Of a DNA stretch of 64,000 nucleotides, positions 1 through 8,827 are shown one piece after another. Made by a program: the position numbers and the translations under genes. Source of the DNA: an uncultured Lachnospiraceae bacterium (GTDB taxonomy: Bacteria; Bacillota; Clostridia; Lachnospirales; Lachnospiraceae); the NCBI GenBank assembly GCA_947577185.1, contig CANPUE010000005.1:62001-126000 (forward strand), given 5' to 3'. Position 1 is the first letter of the stretch. The number at the start of each line of letters is the position of its first letter. The notes under the pieces are model-generated. The model worked only from the letters and a program-made list of their open reading frames with translations. It searched no databases and was not told the origin of the DNA.

Positions 1-109
1 GATACATACTGCAAAGGATTACGTTTTTTAAACGTGTTCAGGACGATTCTATAGTTAAGGTCTTTTGATCTGAAAAGGAATAATCAAATATCACACGGAG
101 GTGATTATA
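1..109. other. Upstream region of flaG, no gene seen
   Basis: I see no open reading frame and no convincing SigD or SigA promoter in these bases. The only clear signal is a GGAGGTG ribosome binding site at 97-103, which serves flaG. The flagellar operon may begin to the left of the window. Confidence 0.5.
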
Positions 110-550
110 ATGGCAGTGGAACCATTAAGCAGTGCAATGGCTTACCAGGCACAGAGCACGGTAAAGCCGCAGACACAGCCAGTACAACCGGCGGACACGG
201 ATGTTTCACCGGTGAACCAGACGGCAAATGTGGATGCAGCCACTTCGTCTGTACAACAGACGCAGGCAGAAGAAGATAACGGAAACGGCAGTGCGGACAG
301 CAATCCGCAGCAAAAGCAGCAGGGCGCTTCCGAATCGCTGAAAAAGGCTGTTGCGGAGATGAACCGCAAGATCAACAATACAGACTCGGAAGCGGTCTTT
401 GGCATTCACGAGAAGACGAACAGAATTACGATCAAAATTGTGAACAAGGACACAAAAGAGATTCTGAAAGAATATCCGCCGGAAAAGACGCTGGATATGA
501 TCGCCAAAGTCTGGGAAGTGGCAGGAATTCTCGTTGATGAGAAATTATAG
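110..550 (+). CDS. flaG: FlaG family flagellar protein
   Basis: FlaG proteins are small cytoplasmic or filament-associated proteins encoded next to fliD; they influence filament length. The first 75 residues are a low-complexity linker rich in Q, T, P, A and S. The conserved FlaG domain fills about residues 75-146, with the family-typical core 'ITIKIVNKDTKEILKEYPPE' followed by 'KTLDMIAKVWEVAGILVDEKL'. The start is set at the ATG at 110 because GGAGGTG (97-103) is correctly spaced for it; an upstream in-frame GTG at 101 lies inside that ribosome binding site. It is followed by fliD after 12 bases, so the two are probably co-transcribed. The family call is secure from the C-terminal motif and context; the exact role in this organism is inferred. 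Confidence 0.9.
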   Translation: MAVEPLSSAMAYQAQSTVKPQTQPVQPADTDVSPVNQTANVDAATSSVQQTQAEEDNGNGSADSNPQQKQQGASESLKKAVAEMNRKINNTDSEAVFGIHEKTNRITIKIVNKDTKEILKEYPPEKTLDMIAKVWEVAGILVDEKL

Positions 551-562
551 GAGGGAATAAAG

Positions 563-3103
563 ATGGCAATTAGAATTACCGGTATGTATTCCGGGCTCGA
601 TACGGAGAGCATTATCAGCGAACTTGTATCGGCACAGAGCGTGAAGAAGAGTTCGCTTGTAAAGGCGCAGACCAAACTGAGCTGGAAGCAGGATGCCTGG
701 AAAGCATTAAATACGAAAATTTTTGACTTTTATACAAACGTATTGAGTGATATGCGTTACGAAGGCTCATACATGAAAAAAACCACCAAGATATCCAATC
801 CCAATGCGATTAGTGTTATCACCGGAGCAGATGCCGTAGACGGCGTGCGCACGGTTAAGGTTGACCAGCTTGCGCAGGGCGGTTATCTGACGGGCGGTAA
901 TCTGACGACGCCAAAGGGTGTCATGTTTACAGGCGGCGCAACTTTGGATCAGATCTGCAAGCAGTGGGGTGACTCTGCAGGATTCAGCGGTTCCGGCAGC
1001 ATTAACGTTGTGGGTGCGAACGGTGTATCTGTAAAAATTGATGTAAGCGGCGCTACGACGATCGATGATTTTGTCAAGAAAATACAGTCGACCGGCCTGA
1101 ATGCAAGCTATGATCAGGAAAACCAGAGAATCAATATCAGTTCCAAAGGAACCGGTGAGGCATGTAACTTTAATCTGGTAGCCAATGACGGGAACGGACT
1201 GAAAGCACTGGCAACGCTTGGATTATTGACGACAAGCGATCTTGGCAGTGAGGAAAATAAGAAATGGGCGGCATATTCGGATGGAGCCGGCGGATATACA
1301 CAGGCATTTTACGATGCGGTGGATGCGGAAATCAAGAGACGCGCGGACGCACTGAAGGCACAGAATGACAAACTGACAGAGGCTAATGGCAAGCTCGATG
1401 AGGCCAATCAGAAGTTATTTGACGATATGGATGATACCGATCATATCGGTGCCGGTTTCATGGCGAAATACGGCGTGAATCTTTCCGATCTGGAAGGACT
1501 CTACGATACGCTGATGAGCGCAAAAGCCGATTATGATGATAAGGTAAAGAACGGCGCTTCCCAGACAGATATCGACAATGCGAAAGCAGCGGCCGATGCG
1601 GCGCAGACGGCGTATGACGATCTGATGAAGAAAGCGGTTGATTATATCAATGACGAGTGCTATGGTCCTCTTGTTGATAAGAAGGACGCGGACGGCAACA
1701 TCGTATACGAGCAGAAGAAGGATGCCGATGGCAACCTTATGTATGAGCAGGCGAAAAATGATGACGGCAGCCTGAAATATGAACAGAAAAAAGATGCAGA
1801 CGGCAATCTTGTCTTTGAAGCGGATGGAACGACGCCTGTATACGATATGGATAAACCGGTCTATGACAAGACCAAGCCCATATATGACACTACAAAGCCT
1901 GTTAAAGTGCGCGAAGGCGGCGGCCTGAAAGATCAGTGGGAAGAGCAGTATAAGGCGGGCAGTGTAGATCCTGCACTGCAGGCGAAGGTCGATTCTCTGA
2001 ATAAGTGGAATTCGGCGCTGACATCACTGGAAAAGAACAGGACTGCGATCGATGCCAACAATGCACAGATGGTCAAAAATGCAGAATCAATCGAGGCTGA
2101 CGGTACGGCGAAGCAGCAGCTGAAGGATGCGGTGAATACGGAGTTTGAAAATAAAGTAAGCGCCGCTTTAGATTCTGAGAAGATATTAGAGGATTGGGAT
2201 AAACTGCAGGCAGATCCCAATGACCCGACCGTTGCGGCTGACAGTCTGGCAAGGAAGATGGTGGGAAGCAAAGTGGATGCGCAGGATGCCATCATCCATG
2301 TCAATGGGGCAGAATACACTTCGCTTACCAATAATTTCAGCATTAACGGCCTGAAACTGACTGTTCAGGAAGTAACAGATAAGGAAGTGACCCTGACGAC
2401 ATCCACCGATACCGATGGTATTTACAGTATGATCAAGAACTTCCTTACGGAATATAATAAACTGATCAACGAGATGGATGGGGCGTATAATGCAGAATCT
2501 TCTAAGGGATATGATCCGCTGACATCGGAGGAGAAAGAAGCGCTGAGCGAATCAGAAATAGAAGAATGGGAGAAAAAGATCAAGGACTCTCTTCTGCGCA
2601 GGGATTCCACACTGAGTTCAGTATCCTTTGCCATGGTATCCGTTATGATGCAGGGAACGACCGTAAACGGCAAAAACATGTATCTGTCGGATTTCGGTAT
2701 TAATACGCTGGGCTATTTCAAATCTGCGGAAAATGAGAAACATGCTTACCACATCGACGGCGATCCGGACGATTCCAGCGTGAAAGCCAATGCGGATAAG
2801 TTAAAGGCGGCGATCGCGACCAATCCCGAGGCGGTTACAGGTTTCTTTACAAACCTTGCGACCAATATGTACGATACGTTGACAGAGAAGATGGCTTCCA
2901 CCACATTAAGCAGCGCCTTTACCGTTTATAATGATAAACAGATGAAGGAAGAATACGACAGCTACAAAGACAAGATCGCTGCACAGGAAGAGAAACTCAA
3001 TAAGATGATGGATAAATGGTATAAGAAGTTTTCCGCGATGGAAGTTGCCATGTCCAAGCTGGAGTCCAGAAGCAGTTCACTGTCCAGTCTGTTTGGCGGT
3101 TGA
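563..3103 (+). CDS. fliD: Flagellar filament capping protein FliD (HAP2), long form
   Basis: FliD forms the cap at the growing filament tip and promotes flagellin polymerisation; it is exported by the flagellar type III system. The N-terminus 'RITGMYSGLDTESIISELV' is the classic FliD_N signature. A FliD_C domain follows at about residues 585-840, ending in a helical region. At 846 residues it is much longer than typical FliD (about 450-600). The extra length is a central insertion at about residues 225-560, made of charged coiled-coil-like sequence plus tandem repeats (residues 373-446). That zone corresponds to the surface-exposed variable D2/D3 part, so the insertion probably changes the cap surface. 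The ribosome binding site GGAGGG precedes the ATG. Chaperone-like genes fliS and a FliT-like gene follow. Confidence 0.93.
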   Translation: MAIRITGMYSGLDTESIISELVSAQSVKKSSLVKAQTKLSWKQDAWKALNTKIFDFYTNVLSDMRYEGSYMKKTTKISNPNAISVITGADAVDGVRTVKVDQLAQGGYLTGGNLTTPKGVMFTGGATLDQICKQWGDSAGFSGSGSINVVGANGVSVKIDVSGATTIDDFVKKIQSTGLNASYDQENQRINISSKGTGEACNFNLVANDGNGLKALATLGLLTTSDLGSEENKKWAAYSDGAGGYTQAFYDAVDAEIKRRADALKAQNDKLTEANGKLDEANQKLFDDMDDTDHIGAGFMAKYGVNLSDLEGLYDTLMSAKADYDDKVKNGASQTDIDNAKAAADAAQTAYDDLMKKAVDYINDECYGPLVDKKDADGNIVYEQKKDADGNLMYEQAKNDDGSLKYEQKKDADGNLVFEADGTTPVYDMDKPVYDKTKPIYDTTKPVKVREGGGLKDQWEEQYKAGSVDPALQAKVDSLNKWNSALTSLEKNRTAIDANNAQMVKNAESIEADGTAKQQLKDAVNTEFENKVSAALDSEKILEDWDKLQADPNDPTVAADSLARKMVGSKVDAQDAIIHVNGAEYTSLTNNFSINGLKLTVQEVTDKEVTLTTSTDTDGIYSMIKNFLTEYNKLINEMDGAYNAESSKGYDPLTSEEKEALSESEIEEWEKKIKDSLLRRDSTLSSVSFAMVSVMMQGTTVNGKNMYLSDFGINTLGYFKSAENEKHAYHIDGDPDDSSVKANADKLKAAIATNPEAVTGFFTNLATNMYDTLTEKMASTTLSSAFTVYNDKQMKEEYDSYKDKIAAQEEKLNKMMDKWYKKFSAMEVAMSKLESRSSSLSSLFGG
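1679..1900 (+). repeat. Tandem coding repeats inside fliD
   Basis: Four imperfect 36-base units (1679-1714, 1715-1750, 1751-1786, 1787-1822) encode 12-residue repeats of the type KKDADGNLxYEQ. After a 15-base linker come three 21-base units (1838-1858, 1859-1879, 1880-1900) encoding seven-residue repeats of the type VYDxxKP. Synonymous differences between units show they are not very recent copies. They lie in the variable middle of FliD. Confidence 0.9.
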
Positions 3104-3141
3104 TTTTTTAGAACAATGGTGTGTTAAGATCAAGGAGGAGA

Positions 3142-3525
3142 ATGACTATGCCGGCACGCAACCCGTTTGCGGAATATCAGAATAACAAAATACTGACAGC
3201 TTCCCCTGCGGAAGTGACGCTGATGTTATATGAGGGCGCGATTAAATTCTGTAATATCGCGATCATTGCGATCGAGCAGGGTGAGACTGAGAAAGCGCAT
3301 GTAAATATCAAAAAAACGCAGCGAATCATCGAAGAATTCAGAAATACACTGGATCATAAATATCCGGTAGCGGAGGACTTTGACAAGATTTATGTGTATC
3401 TTCAGCGCAGACTGCTTCAGGCCAATATCAAAAAAGATAAGGAGATCCTGGAAGAAGTCAATATGCATCTTCGGAGTGTCAGAGATACATGGAAAGAGGT
3501 TATGAAACGCTGCAGGGAAGCGTAG
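3142..3525 (+). CDS. fliS: Flagellar secretion chaperone FliS
   Basis: FliS binds the C-terminus of flagellin in the cytoplasm and prevents premature polymerisation before export. The sequence 'NPFAEYQNNKILTASPAEV' followed by 'TLMLYEGAIKFCNIAI' is the family signature. The length of 127 residues is typical. The start is placed at the ATG at 3142, directly after AAGGAGGAG (3131-3139). A GTG upstream at 3121 precedes that ribosome binding site and is unlikely to be used. The gene lies between fliD and a FliT-like gene, as usual in firmicutes. Confidence 0.93.
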   Translation: MTMPARNPFAEYQNNKILTASPAEVTLMLYEGAIKFCNIAIIAIEQGETEKAHVNIKKTQRIIEEFRNTLDHKYPVAEDFDKIYVYLQRRLLQANIKKDKEILEEVNMHLRSVRDTWKEVMKRCREA

Positions 3526-3536
3526 AAAGGTTGGGC

Positions 3537-4013
3537 ATGGGTCAGAACATCGCACAAATATTATTGCAGAGTCTTATTAAAAAGAATCAGGTTCTTGATG
3601 CGATCATAAAACAAAACAGCATACAGGAGAATATCCTGAAGCAGGAAGATCTGGATATGGAGGCGTTTGAGGCTTCCCTGGACGAGATAGGAACGCTGAT
3701 CGAGGAACTTGAAAAACTGGATCAGGGATTTGAGACAGTATATGATAAGATGCGCGTAGAAATTTTGGAGCACAGGTCCCTGTATCAGGCGGAAATCGCG
3801 CAGATGCAGGAACAGATTCAGCAGATTACGGATAAGTCGGTCAAGATCAATGCGGCGAAAATGCGTAATCAGATGAGAGCTGAAAATCATTTTAAACGGA
3901 AATCCCAGGAAATTAAGAATGCAGCGTCTAAAACGAGGGTGGCGAGAAACTATTATAATAACATGAACAATCTGCATTGCGTCTCGCCGCAGTTTTACGA
4001 CAGTAAGAAGTAG
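3537..4013 (+). CDS. FliT/FlgN-like coiled-coil flagellar protein
   Basis: This is a small helical protein of about 158 residues with no enzymatic motif. It is almost entirely predicted helix: an N-terminal helix 'NIAQILLQSLIKKNQVLDAI', then Glu/Gln-rich heptad-like stretches and a basic C-terminus. FliT and FlgN export chaperones have this character and sit directly after fliS, so a flagellar chaperone is the best guess. The ATG at 3537 is preferred: it is 11 bases after fliS and has an AAGG ribosome binding site. An in-frame ATG at 3489 would overlap fliS. The assignment rests on position and overall composition; similarity to named FliT is not obvious by eye. Confidence 0.65.
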   Translation: MGQNIAQILLQSLIKKNQVLDAIIKQNSIQENILKQEDLDMEAFEASLDEIGTLIEELEKLDQGFETVYDKMRVEILEHRSLYQAEIAQMQEQIQQITDKSVKINAAKMRNQMRAENHFKRKSQEIKNAASKTRVARNYYNNMNNLHCVSPQFYDSKK

Positions 4014-4073
4014 TATTGGGCGTTTTGAGCATATTTTCTTATGAAAAAAATGAAAAATTTTTAAAAACAGCCC

Positions 4074-4100
4074 TAAAGTAAATCGGGAAAGCACCGATAT
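4074..4100 (+). promoter_or_regulatory. SigD (sigma-28)-type promoter of flagellin
   Basis: TAAA (4074-4077), a 15-base spacer and ACCGATAT (4093-4100) closely match the flagellar sigma-28 consensus TAAA-N15-GCCGATAA. The element lies about 130 bases upstream of the flagellin start codon, where a late flagellar promoter is expected. Confidence 0.85.
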
Positions 4101-4230
4101 ATAATACAAGTAAAGTAAAACAAAAAACTTACTTGACCAAAGTAATGGACCGAAGGCAGCGTACGAGCCGGAGGTATCATTACAAAACAGGCGGCAAGGA
4201 AGCCGTATCAAATTCAAGGAGGAATATAGT
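4101..4230 (+). promoter_or_regulatory. Flagellin mRNA leader with a probable CsrA binding hairpin
   Basis: The 130-base untranslated leader contains GGA triplets at 4147, 4170, 4198, 4218 and 4221. The one at 4198-4200 lies in the loop of a small hairpin: stem CGGC (4192-4195) and GCCG (4202-4205), loop AAGGAA. GGA in an apical loop is the classic CsrA/RsmA target. The last two GGA triplets overlap the ribosome binding site AAGGAGGA (4217-4224). In Bacillus subtilis CsrA represses the flagellin gene by binding two such sites in the leader, so similar control is likely here. The role of CsrA is inference. Confidence 0.6.
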
Positions 4231-5283
4231 ATGGTAGTACAACACAACATTACAGCGATGAACGCGAACAGAATGCTTGGTTTGACAACAAGCGCACAGG
4301 CAAAGTCAACAGAGAAATTATCTTCCGGATATAAAATCAACCGCGCAGCAGATGATGCAGCAGGGTTGGCAATTTCCGAGAAGATGAGACGTCAGATCAG
4401 AGGTCTGAATCAGGCTTCCGCTAACGCTCAGGACGGTATCAGTGCAGTACAGACAGCAGAAGGTGCATTGAACGAAGTTGAGGATATGTTACAGAGAATG
4501 AACGAGCTGGCTGTAAAGGGTGAAACAGGAACTCTTACAACAACAGACCGTTCCGCGATCCAGTCCGAAGTTGCTCAGTTGATGAGTGAAATCGACCGTG
4601 TACAGAGCACAACGACATTCAACGAGATGAGCCTTCTTGACGGTACATTCATCAAAGGTATCCAGGTTGGTGCAGAAGCTGGTCAGCATATCAGCATCAG
4701 TATTGCCAACATGAGTATGTATGGTCTTGCAGCGGGCATCGACAACAAACTTTACACAGGCGTATCTTACAACAACCTGAGAGCAGGTTCAGTTACGATC
4801 GGCTCTACTACTTATGCAAACAATGGTAATGGCCAGATGATTGGTAGTGTTGGTAGCAGCAACGTAGCTACATGGTCAACATTTGCTGCAGGTGCAGGCG
4901 GTAAGTACAACAAGATCCCGATGACCACTGCGATTGCGAAAAAAGTAATCGCTACAATGACGAACCTGAAAGCTGGCGATCCTACTACGGTTGCTACATC
5001 ACAGGCGTTCAACTCTCTGAATGCATTTGTTAAGGGCGCATTGTCAGTTGTTTCCCAGCAGAGATCTGATCTTGGTGCAATCCAGAACAGACTTGAGCAC
5101 ACAATCAACAACTTGAACAACATCGCTGAGAATACCACATCTGCAGAAGCTGAAATCCGTGATACAGATATCGCTACAGAGATGGTTAAGTACTCTAACA
5201 ACAACATCTTACAGCAGGCTGGTACATCAATGTTGTCACAGGCAAATCAGTCCAATCAGTTGGCACTGTCCTTACTTGGCTAA
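4231..5283 (+). CDS. hag: Flagellin
   Basis: This is the main filament subunit, exported and polymerised outside the cell. The N-terminal D0/D1 domain begins 'MVVQHNITAMNANRMLG' and contains 'KLSSGYKINRAADDAAGLAI'. The C-terminal D0/D1 contains 'ATEMVKYSNNNILQQAGTSM' and ends in LLG. The length of 350 residues leaves a short central domain (about residues 170-250) rich in Ser, Thr, Gly and Asn. This region offers many hydroxyl residues that could be O-glycosylated. It is transcribed from a SigD-type promoter with a CsrA-type leader and ends at a strong hairpin terminator. Its codon use is that of a highly expressed gene, unlike the downstream island. A large glycan-assembly island begins right after it. 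Confidence 0.97.
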   Translation: MVVQHNITAMNANRMLGLTTSAQAKSTEKLSSGYKINRAADDAAGLAISEKMRRQIRGLNQASANAQDGISAVQTAEGALNEVEDMLQRMNELAVKGETGTLTTTDRSAIQSEVAQLMSEIDRVQSTTTFNEMSLLDGTFIKGIQVGAEAGQHISISIANMSMYGLAAGIDNKLYTGVSYNNLRAGSVTIGSTTYANNGNGQMIGSVGSSNVATWSTFAAGAGGKYNKIPMTTAIAKKVIATMTNLKAGDPTTVATSQAFNSLNAFVKGALSVVSQQRSDLGAIQNRLEHTINNLNNIAENTTSAEAEIRDTDIATEMVKYSNNNILQQAGTSMLSQANQSNQLALSLLG

Positions 5284-5325
5284 TAGCATTGAAAGCACAT
5301 TGCAAAGTAAATTAGTTAAACTACC

Positions 5326-5351
5326 AAGCGCCGCTCTTTTGAGCGGCGCTT
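5326..5351 (+). terminator. Rho-independent terminator of the flagellin gene
   Basis: A perfect 11-base-pair stem, AAGCGCCGCTC (5326-5336) with GAGCGGCGCTT (5341-5351), closes on a TTTT loop. It is followed by a T-rich tail (tctagtattttta). It sits 43 bases after the flagellin stop. It may also act on the convergent minus-strand gene ending at 5376, although the tail in that direction is less T-rich. Confidence 0.92.
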
Positions 5352-5375
5352 CTAGTATTTTTATTATGATAGTTA

Positions 5376-6431
5376 TTATACTTGATTCATCCTTTCCAGT
5401 GCCTCCAGTGAAGGCGCATAGTCACCGCTGTTCTGATAATGTATTCTTGCGATGTCCTTCTTGCCAAACAGTTCGTAGATATATCCGATATAATAAGAAA
5501 TGGTTTTGGTTTCCACAGAATCCCGTCTGGGGGCGCTGAGCGCTTTGACGTATTCTGATAATGCTTTTAACTGTTGGTTTAAGTGAAGATACAGATAGCC
5601 GATCATACATAAATAGTCCGCATGATCAGCGAGATCTTCATAAAAATCCAGGAGCGGCAATGCGTCCTGCGGTCTTCCGGCATCGATTGTCATATAACCA
5701 TAATTGCAGACTAGCACAGAGGCATAGTCGTCTTGGCCGGAGGGGGGATGTTCGATGGCAAGTTTCAGGTAACGATAGGCCTCTTCTTCCTGTCTCATCA
5801 GCAGATAACTTTGTCCCATTTGAAAATAGAAGTAAGGATTGGAAGGATTTGCTTCTATTTCCTTCTGCAGAAGCGCAATGTTTCGCAGTGCTTTTTCCTG
5901 TCGCTTTTCTTCGGATCCCAAATAGCCGATATGGTCTGCCGTGACAGGAACATAATAATCCGGAACAGAAGCGCATCCCGCGTTTGGGACCAGGATTTCA
6001 TGGATCGGGTATTCATAGTGATAATAGTTACGGTTAAAAAGACGCTGCAGTGTGCAGATCTGATGCTGCATTTCCTGACCGGATTCAAAATAATCAAGTC
6101 TTGTGATACAGCCGATCGCTTTTGGATTTTCTTCTATTAATTGTGCGGTTTTCTCTAAGTCTAATTCCGTAATAAACTCATCCGTATCGAGAACCAGAAT
6201 CATATCGTTGGAAGCGCATTGAATCGAAAAATTTCTGGCGGCGCTGAAATCATTTACCCATTCGAAGTCAAAGACCTTGTCGGTATATTTACGGGCAGCT
6301 TCTCTGGAATTGTCGGTAGAACCGGTGTCAACCACGACAATTTCAAATGGGCAGGGCTGTAAGGCAGCCAGGCATTGATCGAGGTGTCCGGCCTCATTTT
6401 TGGTAATCATACATACGGAGACAGGAATCAT
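5376..6431 (-). CDS. GT2 glycosyltransferase with C-terminal TPR-like region
   Basis: Probable cytoplasmic glycosyltransferase of the SunS-like GT2 group. Residues 1-90 hold the GT-A fold: 'VSVCMITKNEAGHLDQCL', 'VVVDTGSTDNS', 'DFSAARNFSI' and the metal-binding DxD-type 'LVLDTDEF'. Residues 180-351 form tandem helical pairs with TPR character ('NPYFYFQMGQSYLLMRQEEE', 'MIGYLYLHLNQQLKAL'). Such a tail can recruit a protein substrate. It is the most flagellin-proximal of three adjacent paralogs (5376, 6455, 7635), with two more at 61303 and 62532. The start ATG has an AAAGGA site about 11 bases upstream. A role in flagellin glycosylation is inferred from position; the sugar is unknown. Confidence 0.85.
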   Translation of the reverse strand: MIPVSVCMITKNEAGHLDQCLAALQPCPFEIVVVDTGSTDNSREAARKYTDKVFDFEWVNDFSAARNFSIQCASNDMILVLDTDEFITELDLEKTAQLIEENPKAIGCITRLDYFESGQEMQHQICTLQRLFNRNYYHYEYPIHEILVPNAGCASVPDYYVPVTADHIGYLGSEEKRQEKALRNIALLQKEIEANPSNPYFYFQMGQSYLLMRQEEEAYRYLKLAIEHPPSGQDDYASVLVCNYGYMTIDAGRPQDALPLLDFYEDLADHADYLCMIGYLYLHLNQQLKALSEYVKALSAPRRDSVETKTISYYIGYIYELFGKKDIARIHYQNSGDYAPSLEALERMNQV

Positions 6432-6454
6432 AGCAGGTTTTTCCTTTCTATTAT

Positions 6455-7534
6455 TTACACATCAACATTTTTCAGGATTGACAGCCGCTCTTTCGCCGGA
6501 GCAAAGTCACCGCATTGTGTATAGCAGGAAACCGCACTTGGAAGATCGCCCAGAAGTTCACAGATTTCGCCAATCTGATAAAGCGGAAGAAAGCTGTTGG
6601 AGCCGTTTTGCTTACAAAGAGGCGTTCCGATTGCTTTCTGAAACTGTTCCAATGCCTGTTCATACATTTGATTCTGCTTATAGATATTGCCCATCAGATA
6701 AACGAAATCAGCCAGGGTGCAGAAAGAATCATAGATGCTCTCAAAACCAAGCGCAGTTTCCTGATTACCGGTATTGAGCAGGGCATTTCCATAAGACACG
6801 ACCATAGCCTGCACGTAGGCGAGTTCCGGGTCCAGATCGAAGGTAAGACCTTTGCTGTAATAGTCGCAGGCTTTGGCATAATCTCTGATCATTTCATAGC
6901 TTTTGCCCAACTGGAAATACAGGTAGGGATTTTCGCTGTCTTGCTGTGACTGCTTCAATAATAATGTAAGATTACGATTGTACTTTGCAACACGCGCTTC
7001 TTCCGTCATATCGTATCCGGTATGCTCTATGATTGTTTTCAACAGATAGTTTGGAAACTCTTTCCCGCGGACCGGCGTAAGCTGCTCGTGGATACACCCG
7101 GTATAGCGGTACAGCCGCCTGTCAAAAAAACGTTCTGTATAATCTGTGTTATCAAGTGTGAGAACGCCGTTTTTTGTCACAAGATTTTCTCTTGAAACAG
7201 AGCCGACACTATCTGACAGATGTTTGCGAAAATAGGTCAGCTCCTCCAGATCTATTGTTTTGATAAATTCATCGCAGTCGAGCATGAAAATCCAATTATT
7301 GGAAGCCTCACGCAGGGAAAAATTTCTGGCGGCGCTGAAATCGTCACACCACTCGAAATCAAGCACTTTATCCGCATATTTTTTGGCAATTTCTTTTGTT
7401 TTGTCGGTGGAACCGGTATCCGCGACAATAATTTCAAAGCCATAAGGCATTATGGAAGAGAGACAGGTCTCAATCCGGCTCTCTTCGTTTTTTGCAATAA
7501 TACATACAGAGATTGGTTGTGTTTTTAACTGCAT
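6455..7534 (-). CDS. GT2 glycosyltransferase with C-terminal TPR-like region
   Basis: Paralog of the neighbouring gene, about 359 residues. The GT-A domain shows 'ISVCIIAKNEESRIETCL', 'IIVADTGSTDKTKEIA', 'DDFSAARNFSL' and 'FMLDCDEF'. The C-terminal half has TPR-like helices ('NPYLYFQLGKSYEMIRDYAK', 'LPLYQIGEICELLGDLPSAV'). The start is set at 7534 because AAAGGAA precedes that ATG at good spacing; an in-frame ATG at 7567 lies upstream of this site. It is separated from the next gene by 23 bases, so it is probably in one transcript with it. The conserved segment encoding FSAARNF is nearly identical in DNA to that of the other paralogs. Confidence 0.85.
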   Translation of the reverse strand: MQLKTQPISVCIIAKNEESRIETCLSSIMPYGFEIIVADTGSTDKTKEIAKKYADKVLDFEWCDDFSAARNFSLREASNNWIFMLDCDEFIKTIDLEELTYFRKHLSDSVGSVSRENLVTKNGVLTLDNTDYTERFFDRRLYRYTGCIHEQLTPVRGKEFPNYLLKTIIEHTGYDMTEEARVAKYNRNLTLLLKQSQQDSENPYLYFQLGKSYEMIRDYAKACDYYSKGLTFDLDPELAYVQAMVVSYGNALLNTGNQETALGFESIYDSFCTLADFVYLMGNIYKQNQMYEQALEQFQKAIGTPLCKQNGSNSFLPLYQIGEICELLGDLPSAVSCYTQCGDFAPAKERLSILKNVDV

Positions 7535-7634
7535 AAAAAGATTCCTTTTCCTGACCGTATCCCACACGGCATTTTGTATTCGGGCAGAGAGCGTCAGAAT
7601 GTGAGCGGCTCCGGGAGAATGCTTCGCATTTGCT

Positions 7635-8723
7635 TCACGATTCTGTTTCTAAAGGGATGCCCAGCTGCGCCAGCCGCTGAAGCGCCAGCGGATAACCGTA
7701 GCGGCCGGATTTCTGATAAAAATTCACTGCGGCCGGAAAATTGCCGAGCATTTCATTGATATATCCCATATTATAGTAAGGAATATAAGTATTTGAGCCC
7801 TGTTTATGATCTACAGGCGCCTGGACCGCCTTGACAAATTCCATCATGGCTTTTAAAGGCTGGTTACTGTTTAAGTAGGCAACACCGATATTGCATAAAA
7901 AGTCCGTATCCCCGCAAAACTGATCATAAAGGGGCAGAAAAAAAGCAAGCGCTTCCTCGGAACGTCCTGTCTGGTTCATGGAATTGAGATAAGCAGTGAC
8001 GATAATAGGAAGCCATGGCTGATCCGGGCTGATGGGCAGGGCAAAAGCCTTGTGATAATAAATGTAAGCATTTTCGTAATCTTCAACACTGTTGAAAGAC
8101 TGTCCCACCTGAAAATAGAAATAGGGATCGTTCGGATTTTTTTCAATTTCCCTGAAGAGCAGAGAATTGTTTCGTTCCACTTTCTTATTCTTCTGATCAT
8201 CATTTCCACAATACCCTACGTGGTCGACGATAAACGGAATGTCATAGCGCTCGAAGTAAGTTGCGTCCGTCTTAATGTCCGCAACATTCTCGTGGATAGA
8301 ATAGATATAGTGATAATAACGCTTGTGAAACAGACGCTCTACCCGGTGGGGCGAGTTTTCCTGTTTTCCATTCAGTTCATAATAATCATTTCTGAGGATC
8401 ATGCCGACACCGCGGGGATGCTCTTCGAGCAGACGATAGATCGCGTCAATATCAATATCGATCAGGAATTCATCACAGTCCAGAACGAGCACATAATTGT
8501 GCGAAGCCTTCTGTAAAGAAAAGTTTCTGGCGGCGCTGAAATCGTTGATCCATTCAAAATCATAGACTTTATCTGTGTATTTGAGAGCAATTTCTTTTGT
8601 ATGGTCAGTGGAGCCGGTATCTACGACAATGATCTCGAAGCCATATGGCATTAATGGTTTAAGACAGCTTTCGATATATTTTTCTTCATTTTTGGCAATG
8701 ATGCATACTGAAATAGGAATCAT
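7635..8723 (-). CDS. GT2 glycosyltransferase with C-terminal TPR-like region
   Basis: Third tandem paralog, about 362 residues. It has 'ISVCIIAKNEEKYIESCL', 'IIVVDTGSTDHTKEIALKY', 'NDFSAARNFSL' and the acidic metal motif 'LVLDCDEF'. TPR-like repeats follow ('DPYFYFQVGQSFNSVEDYEN', 'IPYYNMGYINEMLGNFPAAV'). The start is set at 8723: the AGGAGG site directly abuts the upstream ATG at 8732, leaving no spacing there, but is nine bases from 8723. The 100 bases to the next gene and the 100 bases to the CgeB-like gene behind hold no gene. Acceptor and donor cannot be read from sequence; flagellin is the likely acceptor by context. Confidence 0.85.
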   Translation of the reverse strand: MIPISVCIIAKNEEKYIESCLKPLMPYGFEIIVVDTGSTDHTKEIALKYTDKVYDFEWINDFSAARNFSLQKASHNYVLVLDCDEFLIDIDIDAIYRLLEEHPRGVGMILRNDYYELNGKQENSPHRVERLFHKRYYHYIYSIHENVADIKTDATYFERYDIPFIVDHVGYCGNDDQKNKKVERNNSLLFREIEKNPNDPYFYFQVGQSFNSVEDYENAYIYYHKAFALPISPDQPWLPIIVTAYLNSMNQTGRSEEALAFFLPLYDQFCGDTDFLCNIGVAYLNSNQPLKAMMEFVKAVQAPVDHKQGSNTYIPYYNMGYINEMLGNFPAAVNFYQKSGRYGYPLALQRLAQLGIPLETES

Positions 8724-8827
8724 ACGATTCATCCTCCTGTTGCTTGTATGGTTTTCTTTTCGCGGGCAATGAGCCGTTCAGGTTTCATATTATGCGGCTA
8801 AACGGTTCGGAAGCGTGTCAGCCGTTT

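Noticed and set aside
1-60. SigD-type promoter before flaG (TAAA at 29-32 and CGATTC at 44-49)
   Set aside because: The spacing between the elements is about 11 bases, too short for a sigma-28 promoter.
3561-4340. Antisense open frame of 259 codons across the FliT-like gene and the flagellin start
   Set aside because: It covers the flagellin promoter and leader and the flagellin start; composition is typical of a shadow frame.
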